NCBI GenBank assembly: GCA_032249695.1
Contig: JAVVHE010000031.1
Span: 1-13,651 of the forward strand
Source of the DNA: JAVVHE01 sp032249695
GTDB lineage: Bacteria > Pseudomonadota > Alphaproteobacteria > Sphingomonadales > Sphingomonadaceae
Reading direction: 5' to 3'
DNA length: 13,651 nucleotides
Each line of letters starts with the position of its first letter. Position 1 is the first letter of the stretch. A model generated the notes under the pieces. It did not search any database. It saw nothing but the letters and a program-made list of their open reading frames with translations, and was not told where the DNA came from. Shown piece by piece: positions 1 through 6,103 of the stretch. The translations under genes and the position numbers were made by a program.

Positions 1-126
1 CGCCTCGGGGCCGATCTTCTCGTAATGGGGACCTATCGGCACAACCAGTTCATCGAATGGCTGCTGGGCGGAACGACGAGGCATGTGCTTGCCCGTTTTG
101 ACCTTCCGCTGTTCCTCGCCCAGTAG
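1..126 (+). CDS. Universal stress protein, C-terminal fragment (5' part outside window)
   Basis: Forty-one codons in frame from base 1 to a TAG stop form the end of a UspA-fold domain. The visible part contains the last beta strand and nucleotide-loop region: MGTYRHNQ, then EWLLGGTTRHVL and a hydrophobic final strand ending LFLAQ. It closely resembles the C-terminus of the tandem Usp at 4649-5458 (GAYGHGQ...EWLLGGTTRHML), so the two are paralogues. The canonical ATP-binding pattern is G-x2-G-x9-G(S/T); here Arg replaces the second Gly and Gly replaces the S/T, so nucleotide binding is uncertain. Nothing shows whether it belongs to the same transcription unit as the genes after the riboswitch; the promoter-like element at 235-259 lies downstream of it, suggesting a separate unit. 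Confidence 0.85.
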   Translation, partial: RLGADLLVMGTYRHNQFIEWLLGGTTRHVLARFDLPLFLAQ

Positions 127-234
127 ACGAATGGGTCTTTTCGATGCTCTGCTGGTTCCGCTGCTGATGTTGTCTATTATCGTCGCCCCACTCTAGGCTG
201 CCTCTCGGGAGACGCGACGGAAAAGAACTTGAGC
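127..234. other. Intergenic stretch, first part of a 323-base non-coding region
   Basis: This is the first third of the gap between the Usp stop and the antiporter start. I see no convincing gene, no strong intrinsic terminator and no clear sigma-70 pair. A TATTAT at 175-180 lacks a good -35 box at the right distance. Long open frames crossing this region on the minus strand are shadows of the genes around it. Confidence 0.6.
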
Positions 235-259
235 GGAACGATCGCTCTCTCCCAAGGTT
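235..259 (+). promoter_or_regulatory. Candidate EcfG (general stress response) promoter
   Basis: GGAAC at 235-239 and GTT at 257-259 are separated by 17 bases. This fits the alphaproteobacterial EcfG sigma-factor consensus GGAAC-N16-17-(C)GTT known from sphingomonads and relatives; the base before GTT is G rather than the preferred C. Transcription would start near 265-268, leaving about 33 leader bases before the fluoride aptamer. With eight fixed bases and two allowed spacings, a chance match on this strand in the roughly 170 bases upstream of the aptamer is about 0.5% under equal base frequencies. The two Usp genes in the operon suit stress control. Activity is inferred from sequence only. 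Confidence 0.5.
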
Positions 260-262
260 AGT

Positions 263-282
263 CCTGTCGAAGTCTCGGCAGG
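263..282 (+). other. Hairpin upstream of the riboswitch (weak terminator or repeat palindrome)
   Basis: CCTGTCGA (263-270) pairs with TCGGCAGG (275-282) across an AGTC loop, giving 8 pairs with one G-U. CTTT follows, so it could be a weak terminator for the upstream Usp gene. It could also be a degenerate copy of the CTGTCGAAG-type palindromes I recall as common between sphingomonad genes. If the EcfG promoter is real, transcription starts at about its 5' arm, so it would not be fully transcribed from there. Confidence 0.35.
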
Positions 283-298
283 CTTTGAACATCGCTGG

Positions 299-346
299 AC
301 GGGGATGGAGTCCCCCACAACCGCCGAAAGGCTGATGACTCCTACC
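299..346 (+). promoter_or_regulatory. Fluoride riboswitch aptamer (crcB motif)
   Basis: The RNA aligns almost base for base with known fluoride aptamers such as those of Thermotoga petrophila and Pseudomonas syringae. P1 is GGGG (301-304) with CCCC (313-316), enclosing ATGGAGTC. P2 is GCC (323-325) with GGC (330-332), closed by a GAAA tetraloop. The pseudoknot pairs GGAGT (307-311) with ACTCC (338-342). The conserved GATG and TGATG..CTCCTAC segments are present. The pseudoknot bases differ from the P. syringae version (GGCAT/ATGCC) but stay complementary, which is covariation support. It binds a fluoride ion through magnesium ions and normally raises expression of downstream genes. Here it precedes a run of fourteen genes that includes crcB and enolase. 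Confidence 0.95.
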
Positions 347-372
347 GCGTGATCGCGGTGGGAGTGTGTCTT
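338..372 (+). terminator. Riboswitch expression platform: terminator-like hairpin competing with the aptamer
   Basis: ACTCCTACCGCG (338-349) pairs with CGCGGTGGGAGT (354-365) over a TGAT loop: 12 pairs with one G-U. Its 5' five bases, ACTCC 338-342, are the same bases that form the aptamer pseudoknot with 307-311, so the two folds exclude each other. The simplest model is that fluoride stabilises the pseudoknot, blocks the hairpin and lets the operon be transcribed. The tract after the stem (GTGTCTT) is poor in U, so termination may be weak or need help, for example from Rho. The hairpin is too far from the first start codon (about 85 bases) to mask it directly. Confidence 0.7.
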
Positions 373-415
373 CACCGCGCGAGCCGCCGTAGCGGCCCGA
401 GTTTGACACACGCGA

Positions 416-433
416 GCGCGGCTTCGGCCGTGC
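416..433 (+). other. UUCG-capped hairpin just before the first ribosome binding site
   Basis: GCGCGGC (416-422) pairs with GCCGTGC (427-433) around a TTCG loop, 7 pairs with one G-U. It can be lengthened by C411, G412 and C413 with G434, T435 and G436 around a two-base bulge. It ends 4 bases before GGAGA (438-442), the likely Shine-Dalgarno of the antiporter. No T tract follows, so it is not a terminator. It may stabilise the 5' end or tune translation; function is unproven. Confidence 0.4.
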
Positions 434-449
434 GTGCGGAGACGGTGGT

Positions 450-1673
450 ATGACGCATGTCTGGGCGGTCGCCGCGTTGTGGTTGGGCTTGGCGCTGGTC
501 GCCACCCTGCTGTCGATCTGGTTGAAGATCGCCACCGCGCTGTCCGAGATCGTCGTCGGGACGATCGCGCAGCTCGTCATTGGCGCCGTGGTCGGCGCCA
601 CCGTGCTCGGGACGCAGGAGAGCTGGGTCACGTTCCTGTCCGGTGCCGGCGCAATCGTGCTGACGTTCCTCGCCGGCGCCGAACTCGATCCGAAAGTTTT
701 TCGCGCCAAGTGGCGGGAGGCAGGCGCGGTCGGGCTCGCGGGCTTTTCGGCACCCTTCGTCGGCTGCACGCTTCTTGCCATCTATGCGCTCGGCTGGAGC
801 CTCAAGGCCGGGCTGCTCGCCGGCGTCGCCATGTCCACGACGTCCGTGGCCGTCGTTTATGCCGTCATGCTCGAGTTCGGGTTGAACCGAACCGAATATG
901 GCCAGACCCTGCTGGCGGCTTGCTTCGTCAACGATCTGGTGACGGTGCTGGCGCTCGGTGTGATCTTTGCGCCGTTCACGGTGAAAACGCTCGTTTTTGC
1001 CGGGGTTGCCGCCATCGTGTTCTTCATCCTGCCCTGGCTCACACCGCGGTTCTTCAAAGCTTATGGTGATCGCCCGTCGGAGCTCGAAGCCAAGTTCTTG
1101 CTGCTCGCATTGTTCGGGCTGGGGGCGCTGGCGAGCTGGGCGGAGAGCGAGGCGGTGCTTCCCGCTTACCTGGTCGGAATGGTGCTCGCCGGCACCGTCG
1201 GCAAGGACCATGCGCTGATCCGGCGCCTGCGGACGCTCACCTTCGGGCTGCTGACGCCCTTCTACTTCATCCGCGCCGGATCGTTCGTGTCACTGCCTGC
1301 GCTGTTCGCGGCGCCGCTCGGCTTCGTAGTCCTGCTGCTCGGCAAGATGGGAACCAAGGTAGCGGGGGTCTATCCGCTCACGCGCTGGTATAAATCGCCT
1401 GGGAAGGAGGCGGCCTATACGACCCTGCTAATGTCGACCGGGCTCACGTTCGGCACGATCTCGGCGCTGTTCGGCCTTTCGCATAAGGTCATCAACCAAG
1501 GCCAATATTCGGTGCTGGTCGCCTGCGTCATCGGCTCGGCGATCGTGCCGACATTGATCGCCAACGCCTTTTACCTGCCGCGCCACCTGCTCCCGCCCGA
1601 GGAGCCGCTGCTCGATGCCGATGTCACTCCGGCCGGCCGCTCGGCGGCAGCGGTCTCAAGAGTCCGGGCATGA
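450..1673 (+). CDS. Kef/NhaP-type monovalent cation:proton antiporter (CPA family)
   Basis: The 407-residue product is an integral membrane protein made of hydrophobic segments from about residue 5 to 380. It fits the exchanger domain of the cation:proton antiporter superfamily. Visible family marks are FLAGAELDP (73-81), the TSVAVVYA segment of TM4 (131-138), an Asn-Asp ion-binding pair N161-D162 in CFVNDLVTVLALG, and PFYFIRAGSF (270-279) with a conserved basic Arg275. No cytoplasmic RCK or Usp domain follows, so it is a bare transporter. GGAGA at 438-442 gives an 8-base spacing to the ATG. It is the first gene after the fluoride riboswitch; Na+/H+ antiporters are known fluoride-riboswitch partners. 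It may return protons or move cations during fluoride load; whether it carries fluoride itself cannot be told. Its stop overlaps the next start by 4 bases. Confidence 0.88.
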   Translation: MTHVWAVAALWLGLALVATLLSIWLKIATALSEIVVGTIAQLVIGAVVGATVLGTQESWVTFLSGAGAIVLTFLAGAELDPKVFRAKWREAGAVGLAGFSAPFVGCTLLAIYALGWSLKAGLLAGVAMSTTSVAVVYAVMLEFGLNRTEYGQTLLAACFVNDLVTVLALGVIFAPFTVKTLVFAGVAAIVFFILPWLTPRFFKAYGDRPSELEAKFLLLALFGLGALASWAESEAVLPAYLVGMVLAGTVGKDHALIRRLRTLTFGLLTPFYFIRAGSFVSLPALFAAPLGFVVLLLGKMGTKVAGVYPLTRWYKSPGKEAAYTTLLMSTGLTFGTISALFGLSHKVINQGQYSVLVACVIGSAIVPTLIANAFYLPRHLLPPEEPLLDADVTPAGRSAAAVSRVRA

Positions 1674-1972
1674 GCCGCCGGGTCGCCCTCAATATCCGCC
1701 GCGTAGTGCTGGACGTCGACAAGGCGCTTAAGGTGCCGGCGTTGAACGAGATCGCCGCGGCCATCCACGCGACCACCGGGGTGGAGGCGTTCAATATAAC
1801 CGTCACCGAGGTCGATCAGGAAACCATCGGAACTAGCATCACCGTTGAAGGCGAGGACATCGATTATAACGCGCTGGTGAGCGCGATCGAGGGGAGCGGC
1901 GCGGTCGTCCACAGCCTCGATCAGATCGCCTGCGGGAAACGGATCGTCGAATATGTCCCGCGCGCGCGATGA
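1670..1972 (+). CDS. DUF211 family protein
   Basis: This 100-residue soluble protein fits DUF211, a small alpha/beta family known mainly from archaea, with a ferredoxin-like oligomeric structure. The recognisable features are RRVVLDVDK (10-18), ITVTEVDQET (43-52), the EGEDIDYNAL segment (59-68) and the C-terminal VHSLDQIACGKRIVEYVP signature (79-96). Length is normal for the family. No catalytic function is established for it. The start is fixed by the ATGA overlap with the antiporter stop, and its own stop overlaps the next start by 4 bases. The gene is thus likely co-translated with the two membrane proteins around it and may act as a regulator or partner of one of them; that is inference. 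Its acid-rich loops could bind a metal ion. Confidence 0.8.
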   Translation: MSRRVALNIRRVVLDVDKALKVPALNEIAAAIHATTGVEAFNITVTEVDQETIGTSITVEGEDIDYNALVSAIEGSGAVVHSLDQIACGKRIVEYVPRAR

Positions 1973-2514
1973 CCTTCCAGTCCTGGATCGCGAGTTCGCG
2001 GAACCGGCTCGACATCGTGGCGGGGCTGGTCGACGGTATCCTGAATGCGCTGACGCTCGCGGCAGGCAAGCTGCTCAAAGGCGGAGGTGCGGACCTCTCT
2101 TTGGTCGTGCGGGTCGCCACCGCGACCGCGCTGACCACCGTCTTCGTGTTTTTCATGGCGCACTATGCGGAGGAACGGGCGGAACTCGCGCGCGCCGAAA
2201 AGCAGCTCAATCTCACCTCGCATGGGAAGCTCGCAGCATCCCGCCTTGGCCGACGCGCCTTGCTGGAGGCGCTTGGCGGCGCGCTGCTCGCATCGGCCAG
2301 CGGCCTTGGCGGGGCGGTCCTCTCGCTGACGCTGTGCATCTGGTTTCCCGAGCCGCGCTGGCTGGGGCTCCTCGGCGACATTCTCCTGCTCGGCGTGCTC
2401 GGGACGGTGCTCGCCAAGAGCTTTCACGGATCGGCGCTGTTTTGGGCGCTCGCGATCATGGCCGGCGGTGCGGTGCTCACATTCGTCGGCGTGAAGATCG
2501 ACGTGGCCGGGTGA
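1969..2514 (+). CDS. VIT1/CCC1-like integral membrane protein (putative ion transporter)
   Basis: The 181-residue product has about five hydrophobic helices (roughly 14-36, 44-65, 97-125, 131-150 and 155-175). This layout, the first helix DIVAGLVDGILNALTLAAG (15-33), and the charged segment after helix 2 (HYAEERAELARAEKQL, 65-80) resemble the VIT/CCC1 family, which moves iron or manganese by proton exchange. The acidic metal ligands of helices 1-2 are only partly kept (Asp22 is present), and the typical long metal-binding stalk is short. I therefore hold the family call loosely; a small uncharacterised membrane family is the alternative. It overlaps the DUF211 gene by 4 bases, so the two may form a functional pair. 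Substrate is unknown. Confidence 0.55.
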   Translation: MTFQSWIASSRNRLDIVAGLVDGILNALTLAAGKLLKGGGADLSLVVRVATATALTTVFVFFMAHYAEERAELARAEKQLNLTSHGKLAASRLGRRALLEALGGALLASASGLGGAVLSLTLCIWFPEPRWLGLLGDILLLGVLGTVLAKSFHGSALFWALAIMAGGAVLTFVGVKIDVAG

Positions 2515-2526
2515 CGCCGGCGACCA

Positions 2527-2540
2527 GGAGGAAGGAGGTG
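2527..2540 (+). promoter_or_regulatory. Double, very strong Shine-Dalgarno before the single-domain Usp
   Basis: The sequence AGGAGGAAGGAGGTG contains two consecutive anti-SD matches, the second (AAGGAGGTG) nearly full-length and 4 to 6 bases from the ATG at 2545. It is the strongest ribosome binding site in the operon and sits in its largest internal gap (30 bases). This suggests that the Usp gene is translated independently and at a high rate. Confidence 0.7.
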
Positions 2541-2544
2541 TGTC

Positions 2545-2985
2545 ATGTTCCACCGCATCGTCCATGCCAATGACGGCACGACAAATGCGTTCACGGCGCT
2601 TCGCACCGCGATCGACTTGGCGAAGCTCGCGCGAGCGACGCTTGACGTGATCTTCGTAGAGGAGATCTCGCCTCGGTCGGGGCTGATCGGCGAGGTGGCG
2701 GCGCACGAAGCGGACGAGCGCCGCCACATTCGGCAGCGAAGGGCGGCGGCCGAGAGAATGGCGGAGCGACACCAAGTCAAGGTCGAATCGCACGTTTTCA
2801 CCGGCCATCCCGGTCAGCACATCGTCCAGTTCACCGCCGAGACCGATGCCGACCTCCTCGTGATCGGCGCAACCGAACATGCCGACCTGTGGGAGCGCAT
2901 CTTCGGGCGCCGCTCGGATCGGATGACCCACAAGGTCGGCTGCTCCGTCCTCATCGTGCGCGAAGGGGGCCGCGATGCTGCGTGA
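2545..2985 (+). CDS. Universal stress protein, single UspA domain
   Basis: The 146-residue cytosolic protein is one UspA fold: strand 1 FHRIVHANDGT (2-12), helix with ALRTAIDLAKLA, strand LDVIFVEE, and the last strand pair DADLLVIGAT (101-110) and CSVLIVRE (133-140). Usp proteins bind nucleotides or act as stress-induced partners, often as dimers. The ATP loop here is degenerate: in the G-x2-G-x9-G(S/T) pattern, Glu111 replaces the second Gly and Arg122 replaces Ser/Thr, so it may not bind ATP. Usp genes recur near fluoride riboswitches. It has its own strong ribosome binding site, and its last 11 bases overlap the start of the cyclopropane synthase gene, which couples their translation. Confidence 0.88.
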   Translation: MFHRIVHANDGTTNAFTALRTAIDLAKLARATLDVIFVEEISPRSGLIGEVAAHEADERRHIRQRRAAAERMAERHQVKVESHVFTGHPGQHIVQFTAETDADLLVIGATEHADLWERIFGRRSDRMTHKVGCSVLIVREGGRDAA

Positions 2986-4252
2986 GCTGGCCCGACGCAT
3001 GATTCAGGTCGGGCGACTTACGGTACGGATCGGCGACGAGCCGTCCTTCACGGTCGGGACCGTGCCGATCGGCTCACCCGAGCTGGACGTGACGATCCGC
3101 CTCAGGAACCGCTGGATCGCCAATTTGCTCGCGCTCGACCCCGAATACCAGCTCGGTCCGACCTATATGGACGGCGACCTCACGATCGAGCGCGGGTCGA
3201 TCGGGAGCTTCATGGAGCTGATCGGCCGGAACCTGGGCTTTCATCCCGGCGCCGGCGCGCTCGGAAAGGCGCGCGATCTGCTCGGGAGGCTTGTCGCGCG
3301 AACGAACTCGGCGGCGCTCGCCCGTCGCAACGTCGCTCACCACTATGACCTCTCCGAAGGATTCTTTCGCCTCTTACTCGACGATGACCTGCAATATAGC
3401 TGCGCCTATTTTGCCGAGCCCGGCATGACGCTGGAGCAGGCGCAGGCGACCAAAAAGGCGCATATCGCAGCCAAGCTCGACTTGGCGGCTAGACAACGGG
3501 TGCTGGACATCGGCTGCGGATGGGGCGGCCTTGCCCTGTCGCTGGCGAAGGCGGCCGACGTCAATGTGACCGGCATCACGCTTTCGGCCGAGCAACTCCG
3601 CATCGCGAGTGCGCGCGCGGCTGCGGAGGGCCTCGCGGATCGGGTGCATTTCGAGTTGGTGGACTACCGCACCGTGCGGGGCCGGTTCGACCGGATTGTG
3701 TCGGTAGGCATGTTCGAGCATGTCGGCCGCGAGTATCTTGGCGACTATTTCGGCGCGATCGACCGCCTGTTGGCGAACGACGGAGTTGCGTTGATCCATT
3801 TCATCGCCCGCAAGGACGCCGGCGCTGGCTCAGATCGCTGGACGCGCCGCTATATCTTTCCGGGCGGATATATCCCTTCCGTTTCGCAGGCCCTCGCCGC
3901 GCTTGAGCCGACCGGGCTGTGGCCCACTGATGCGGAAATGCTGCGGCTCCACTATGCGTCGACGTTGCGCTGCTGGCGCCAACGGGCATCCGCGCACCGG
4001 GCTGTCATCGAAGAGCTGTATGGCGCCCGCTTCTACCGCATGTGGGAGTATTATCTCGCCTCGTGCGAGATGAGTTTCCGTTTCAATGGGCTGATGGTGT
4101 TGCAACTCCAGATCGCGCGCGCCGTCGACACCCTGCCTATCACGAGGACTTACATGGCCGAGACCGAACAACGACTTCGCGCCGACATGCAGGCCGGGTT
4201 GCCTGCCGCGCTGGCATACGAAGCTGCGCTGGAAAAGGCCCGCCGATGCTGA
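2975..4252 (+). CDS. cfa: Cyclopropane-fatty-acyl-phospholipid synthase
   Basis: The 425-residue product transfers a methylene group from S-adenosylmethionine to the double bond of unsaturated fatty acids in membrane phospholipids. An N-terminal lipid-binding region (1-110) is followed by the methyltransferase. Marks are HHYDLSEGFF (122-131), LQYSCAYF (139-146) with the bicarbonate-site Cys, SAM motif I VLDIGCGWGG (176-185), MFEHVG (246-251), YIFPGGYIP (293-301) and MWEYYLASCEMSFR (356-369) with the active-site Cys364. Length fits the family (E. coli about 382) with a longer C-terminus. It overlaps the preceding Usp by 11 bases and crcB by 7. Inference: cyclopropanation, which tightens membranes under acid stress in other bacteria, may limit HF entry or help cells bear acidification. 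Confidence 0.95.
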   Translation: MLRELARRMIQVGRLTVRIGDEPSFTVGTVPIGSPELDVTIRLRNRWIANLLALDPEYQLGPTYMDGDLTIERGSIGSFMELIGRNLGFHPGAGALGKARDLLGRLVARTNSAALARRNVAHHYDLSEGFFRLLLDDDLQYSCAYFAEPGMTLEQAQATKKAHIAAKLDLAARQRVLDIGCGWGGLALSLAKAADVNVTGITLSAEQLRIASARAAAEGLADRVHFELVDYRTVRGRFDRIVSVGMFEHVGREYLGDYFGAIDRLLANDGVALIHFIARKDAGAGSDRWTRRYIFPGGYIPSVSQALAALEPTGLWPTDAEMLRLHYASTLRCWRQRASAHRAVIEELYGARFYRMWEYYLASCEMSFRFNGLMVLQLQIARAVDTLPITRTYMAETEQRLRADMQAGLPAALAYEAALEKARRC

Positions 4253-4644
4253 CCTATGCATGGATCGCCGCCGGCGGGGCCATCGGCACGCTTTTCCGCT
4301 ACCAGATCAACCTCTTCTTCACCGCCCGCCTAGGCGAGGCGATGCCGTGGGGAACGATCATTATCAACATCACCGGGTCGTTCATCATCGGCCTGTTCGC
4401 GGCTCTGACCGAAACCGGAGGGCGACTTCCGGTTCCGCCCGACATTCGCGCCTTCATCCTGGTCGGGTTCTGCGGTGGTTATACGACCTTCTCTTCCTTC
4501 AGCCTCCAGACGCTCGCCCTGCTCCAAGCGGGCGAGCCCGGCCGCGCGCTCGGCAACGTGCTCTTGTCCGTAGCCGTCTGCCTCCTCGCCGTGTGGCTTG
4601 GCTTCGTGGGGCCGGCTGCGATCGCCCGACTCTTTAGAGGTTGA
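4246..4644 (+). CDS. crcB: CrcB/Fluc fluoride ion channel
   Basis: The 132-residue product is a four-helix membrane protein of the Fluc family, which forms a dual-topology homodimer that lets fluoride leak out of the cytoplasm. Marks are GGAIGTLFRYQ (10-20), PWGTIIINITGSFIIG (34-49) with the conserved pore Asn41, and GFCGGYTTFSSFSLQT (74-89) carrying the two pore phenylalanines Phe82 and Phe85. Length is typical (about 125-130). Being a single short gene, it should homodimerise. The ATG at 4246 overlaps the synthase stop by 7 bases; longer upstream frames would lie inside the synthase gene. It is the hallmark gene of fluoride resistance, yet lies about 3.8 kb from the riboswitch as the sixth gene of the run rather than the first. 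Confidence 0.97.
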   Translation: MLTYAWIAAGGAIGTLFRYQINLFFTARLGEAMPWGTIIINITGSFIIGLFAALTETGGRLPVPPDIRAFILVGFCGGYTTFSSFSLQTLALLQAGEPGRALGNVLLSVAVCLLAVWLGFVGPAAIARLFRG

Positions 4645-4648
4645 CCAG

Positions 4649-5458
4649 ATGAAGTTGCTTGCCGTCATCACCGAAGCCGCCACCACCCGCGCCTGTCTCG
4701 ATGCCGCGGTGGCGGCCGCCCGCATCGACCTGGGGACCAGAGTTGAGGCGCTCCACGTCGTCGTCGATCCCGAACAGCTCGTCACATCGAGCGAGGAGGT
4801 GCAGATCCAGCGCTTACGGGAAACGCAAGAAGGCTCCGCCGAGCAACGTGCGCAGGCGGTCCATTCCGCCTTCGTCGCATGGAACCTGGGCGCGGATGAA
4901 AAGACGCCGCGGGTGGACTGGAACTCGATCGTCGGCAGTGAGGAAGAGACGCTGGCCCGCGAGGCACAAAGCGCCGATCTCGTCATTATCGCGCGCGGGC
5001 ATGACCTGGACAGCACCGACGCCCAACACGCCGCCCTGCTCGCGACGGGCAAGCCGGTCCTGCTAGTGCCCGGCGATTGGCGGCCTCGCGGCCCTGCCCT
5101 GTCCCATATTGCCGTCGCGCTGAGCGACAGCCCGAAAACGGAGGACGCGATCAGGGGCGCGATGCCCTGGTTGCAGGCTGCCCAGCGGATTACAGCACTG
5201 CATATCGGCAGCAAGGATGACCTGGCGTCAGCACCCGTCCACCAGCTCCGCGATGCGGGCCTTGCCGCCGAGCTGCACATCGCCGCGCCGTCGGGCGGCA
5301 ATCGCGGCGAGCAGATCGTCGCCGAGGCGAAGGGGATCGGCGCGGACGCGCTGGTCGCGGGCGCTTATGGCCACGGCCAACTTACCGAATGGCTTTTGGG
5401 CGGCACCACGCGCCATATGCTCGCCGCGGCCGAGCTGCCTTTGCTGTTGGCGCACTGA
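4649..5458 (+). CDS. Tandem universal stress protein (two UspA domains)
   Basis: The 269-residue cytosolic protein holds two UspA-like units. The first (about 1-140) starts MKLLAVITEAATTRACLDAA and ends KPVLLVPGDW; the second starts near 149 with LSHIAVALSDSPKTEDA and ends with GAYGHGQLTEWLLGGTTRHM and the strand ELPLLLAH. Only the second keeps the glycine-rich nucleotide loop (G-x2-G-x9-G, though Gly follows instead of Ser/Thr); the first has lost it. Two-domain Usps of this kind are common in alphaproteobacteria. I start at ATG 4649 because AGAGG (4636-4640) lies 8 bases upstream and the start is 4 bases after the crcB stop; a more upstream ATG at 4598 is inside crcB. The C-terminus is similar to the Usp fragment at 1-126. 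Confidence 0.88.
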   Translation: MKLLAVITEAATTRACLDAAVAAARIDLGTRVEALHVVVDPEQLVTSSEEVQIQRLRETQEGSAEQRAQAVHSAFVAWNLGADEKTPRVDWNSIVGSEEETLAREAQSADLVIIARGHDLDSTDAQHAALLATGKPVLLVPGDWRPRGPALSHIAVALSDSPKTEDAIRGAMPWLQAAQRITALHIGSKDDLASAPVHQLRDAGLAAELHIAAPSGGNRGEQIVAEAKGIGADALVAGAYGHGQLTEWLLGGTTRHMLAAAELPLLLAH

Positions 5459-5460
5459 GC

Positions 5461-6087
5461 ATGGCGGAGGTCCATGCCCGTCTGGTCCTCGCGCGTCACG
5501 GCGAGAGCGCGATCAATGCCGCAAACGTCTTTACCGGCTGGACCAACCCGCCGCTGACCGCGATCGGCCGCGACCAGGCGAGCCTTATCGCCCACCGGCT
5601 GATGGACGCCAAGCTCTATCCCGACCGGATATTCTCCTCGCCGCTCGACCGCTGCAACGAGACGGTCGCTATCATCCTGAGCGTCATGGGCGCGCCCGAC
5701 GTGTCGGCGACGCGCAACCTGGCCCTCAACGAACGGGACTATGGCGCGCTGACTGGCCGCAACAAGGATGATGCCGCGGCCGAATATGGCGCCGAGCAGG
5801 TCCGGCTGTGGCGCCGGTCCTATGCCGTCGCCCCGCCCCAGGGCGAAAGCTTGCGCGACACGGCCGCGCGCGTGCTCGCCTATTATGTGCGGACGATCCT
5901 GCCGGCGACGATGGTGGGCGGCACGAGCTTGGTCGTCTCTCATGGCAACGCGCTTCGCGGCCTGGTGATGGCGCTGGACGGCATGGGTGAGGCCGAGATC
6001 GAGGCGTTCGACCTCTCGACTGGCGCCACCATTCTCTACGAGCTTGGACCGACAACCGGGATCGTCGGCCGCTCGGTCCTCGCATGA
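5461..6087 (+). CDS. gpmA: 2,3-bisphosphoglycerate-dependent phosphoglycerate mutase
   Basis: The 208-residue enzyme interconverts 3- and 2-phosphoglycerate in glycolysis through a phosphohistidine. Visible are LARHGESAIN (10-19) with phosphorylated His13, NVFTGWTNPPLT (22-33), the catalytic-Glu region LNERDYGALTGRNK (89-102), WRRSYAVAPPQGESL (117-131) and SHGNALRG (160-167) with the second His161. It lacks the roughly 20-residue insertion of E. coli GpmA (about 250 residues) between the RRSY and GESL motifs; this is the compact alphaproteobacterial form. It starts 2 bases after the Usp stop and is 16 bases before enolase, so two consecutive glycolytic steps are co-expressed. As an operon copy it is likely an extra to a housekeeping enzyme elsewhere. 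Fluoride with phosphate inhibits phosphoryl-transfer enzymes, which fits its place here. Confidence 0.93.
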   Translation: MAEVHARLVLARHGESAINAANVFTGWTNPPLTAIGRDQASLIAHRLMDAKLYPDRIFSSPLDRCNETVAIILSVMGAPDVSATRNLALNERDYGALTGRNKDDAAAEYGAEQVRLWRRSYAVAPPQGESLRDTAARVLAYYVRTILPATMVGGTSLVVSHGNALRGLVMALDGMGEAEIEAFDLSTGATILYELGPTTGIVGRSVLA

Positions 6088-6103
6088 TCGGAGCAACGCA
6101 CCC

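Noticed and set aside
152..180. Sigma-70-like promoter using TATTAT at 175-180
   Set aside because: The sequence at the -35 position (CTGGTT, 17-base spacing) is poor; the GGAAC-N17-GTT element is a better candidate.
336..353. Possible five-codon leader peptide (ATG ACT CCT ACC GCG TGA) inside the riboswitch
   Set aside because: No ribosome binding site, and the bases are fully explained by the conserved aptamer and hairpin.
50..781. Minus-strand open frame of 243 codons across the control region
   Set aside because: Low-complexity Pro/Ser/Arg/Ala-rich product with no recognisable domain. It spans the riboswitch and the antiporter start, and is a typical shadow frame of GC-rich DNA.
1921..3000. 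Minus-strand open frame of 359 codons opposite the VIT-like and Usp genes
   Set aside because: Arg/His/Gln/Pro-rich composition with no motif; the plus-strand genes here have clear families, start signals and operon packing.
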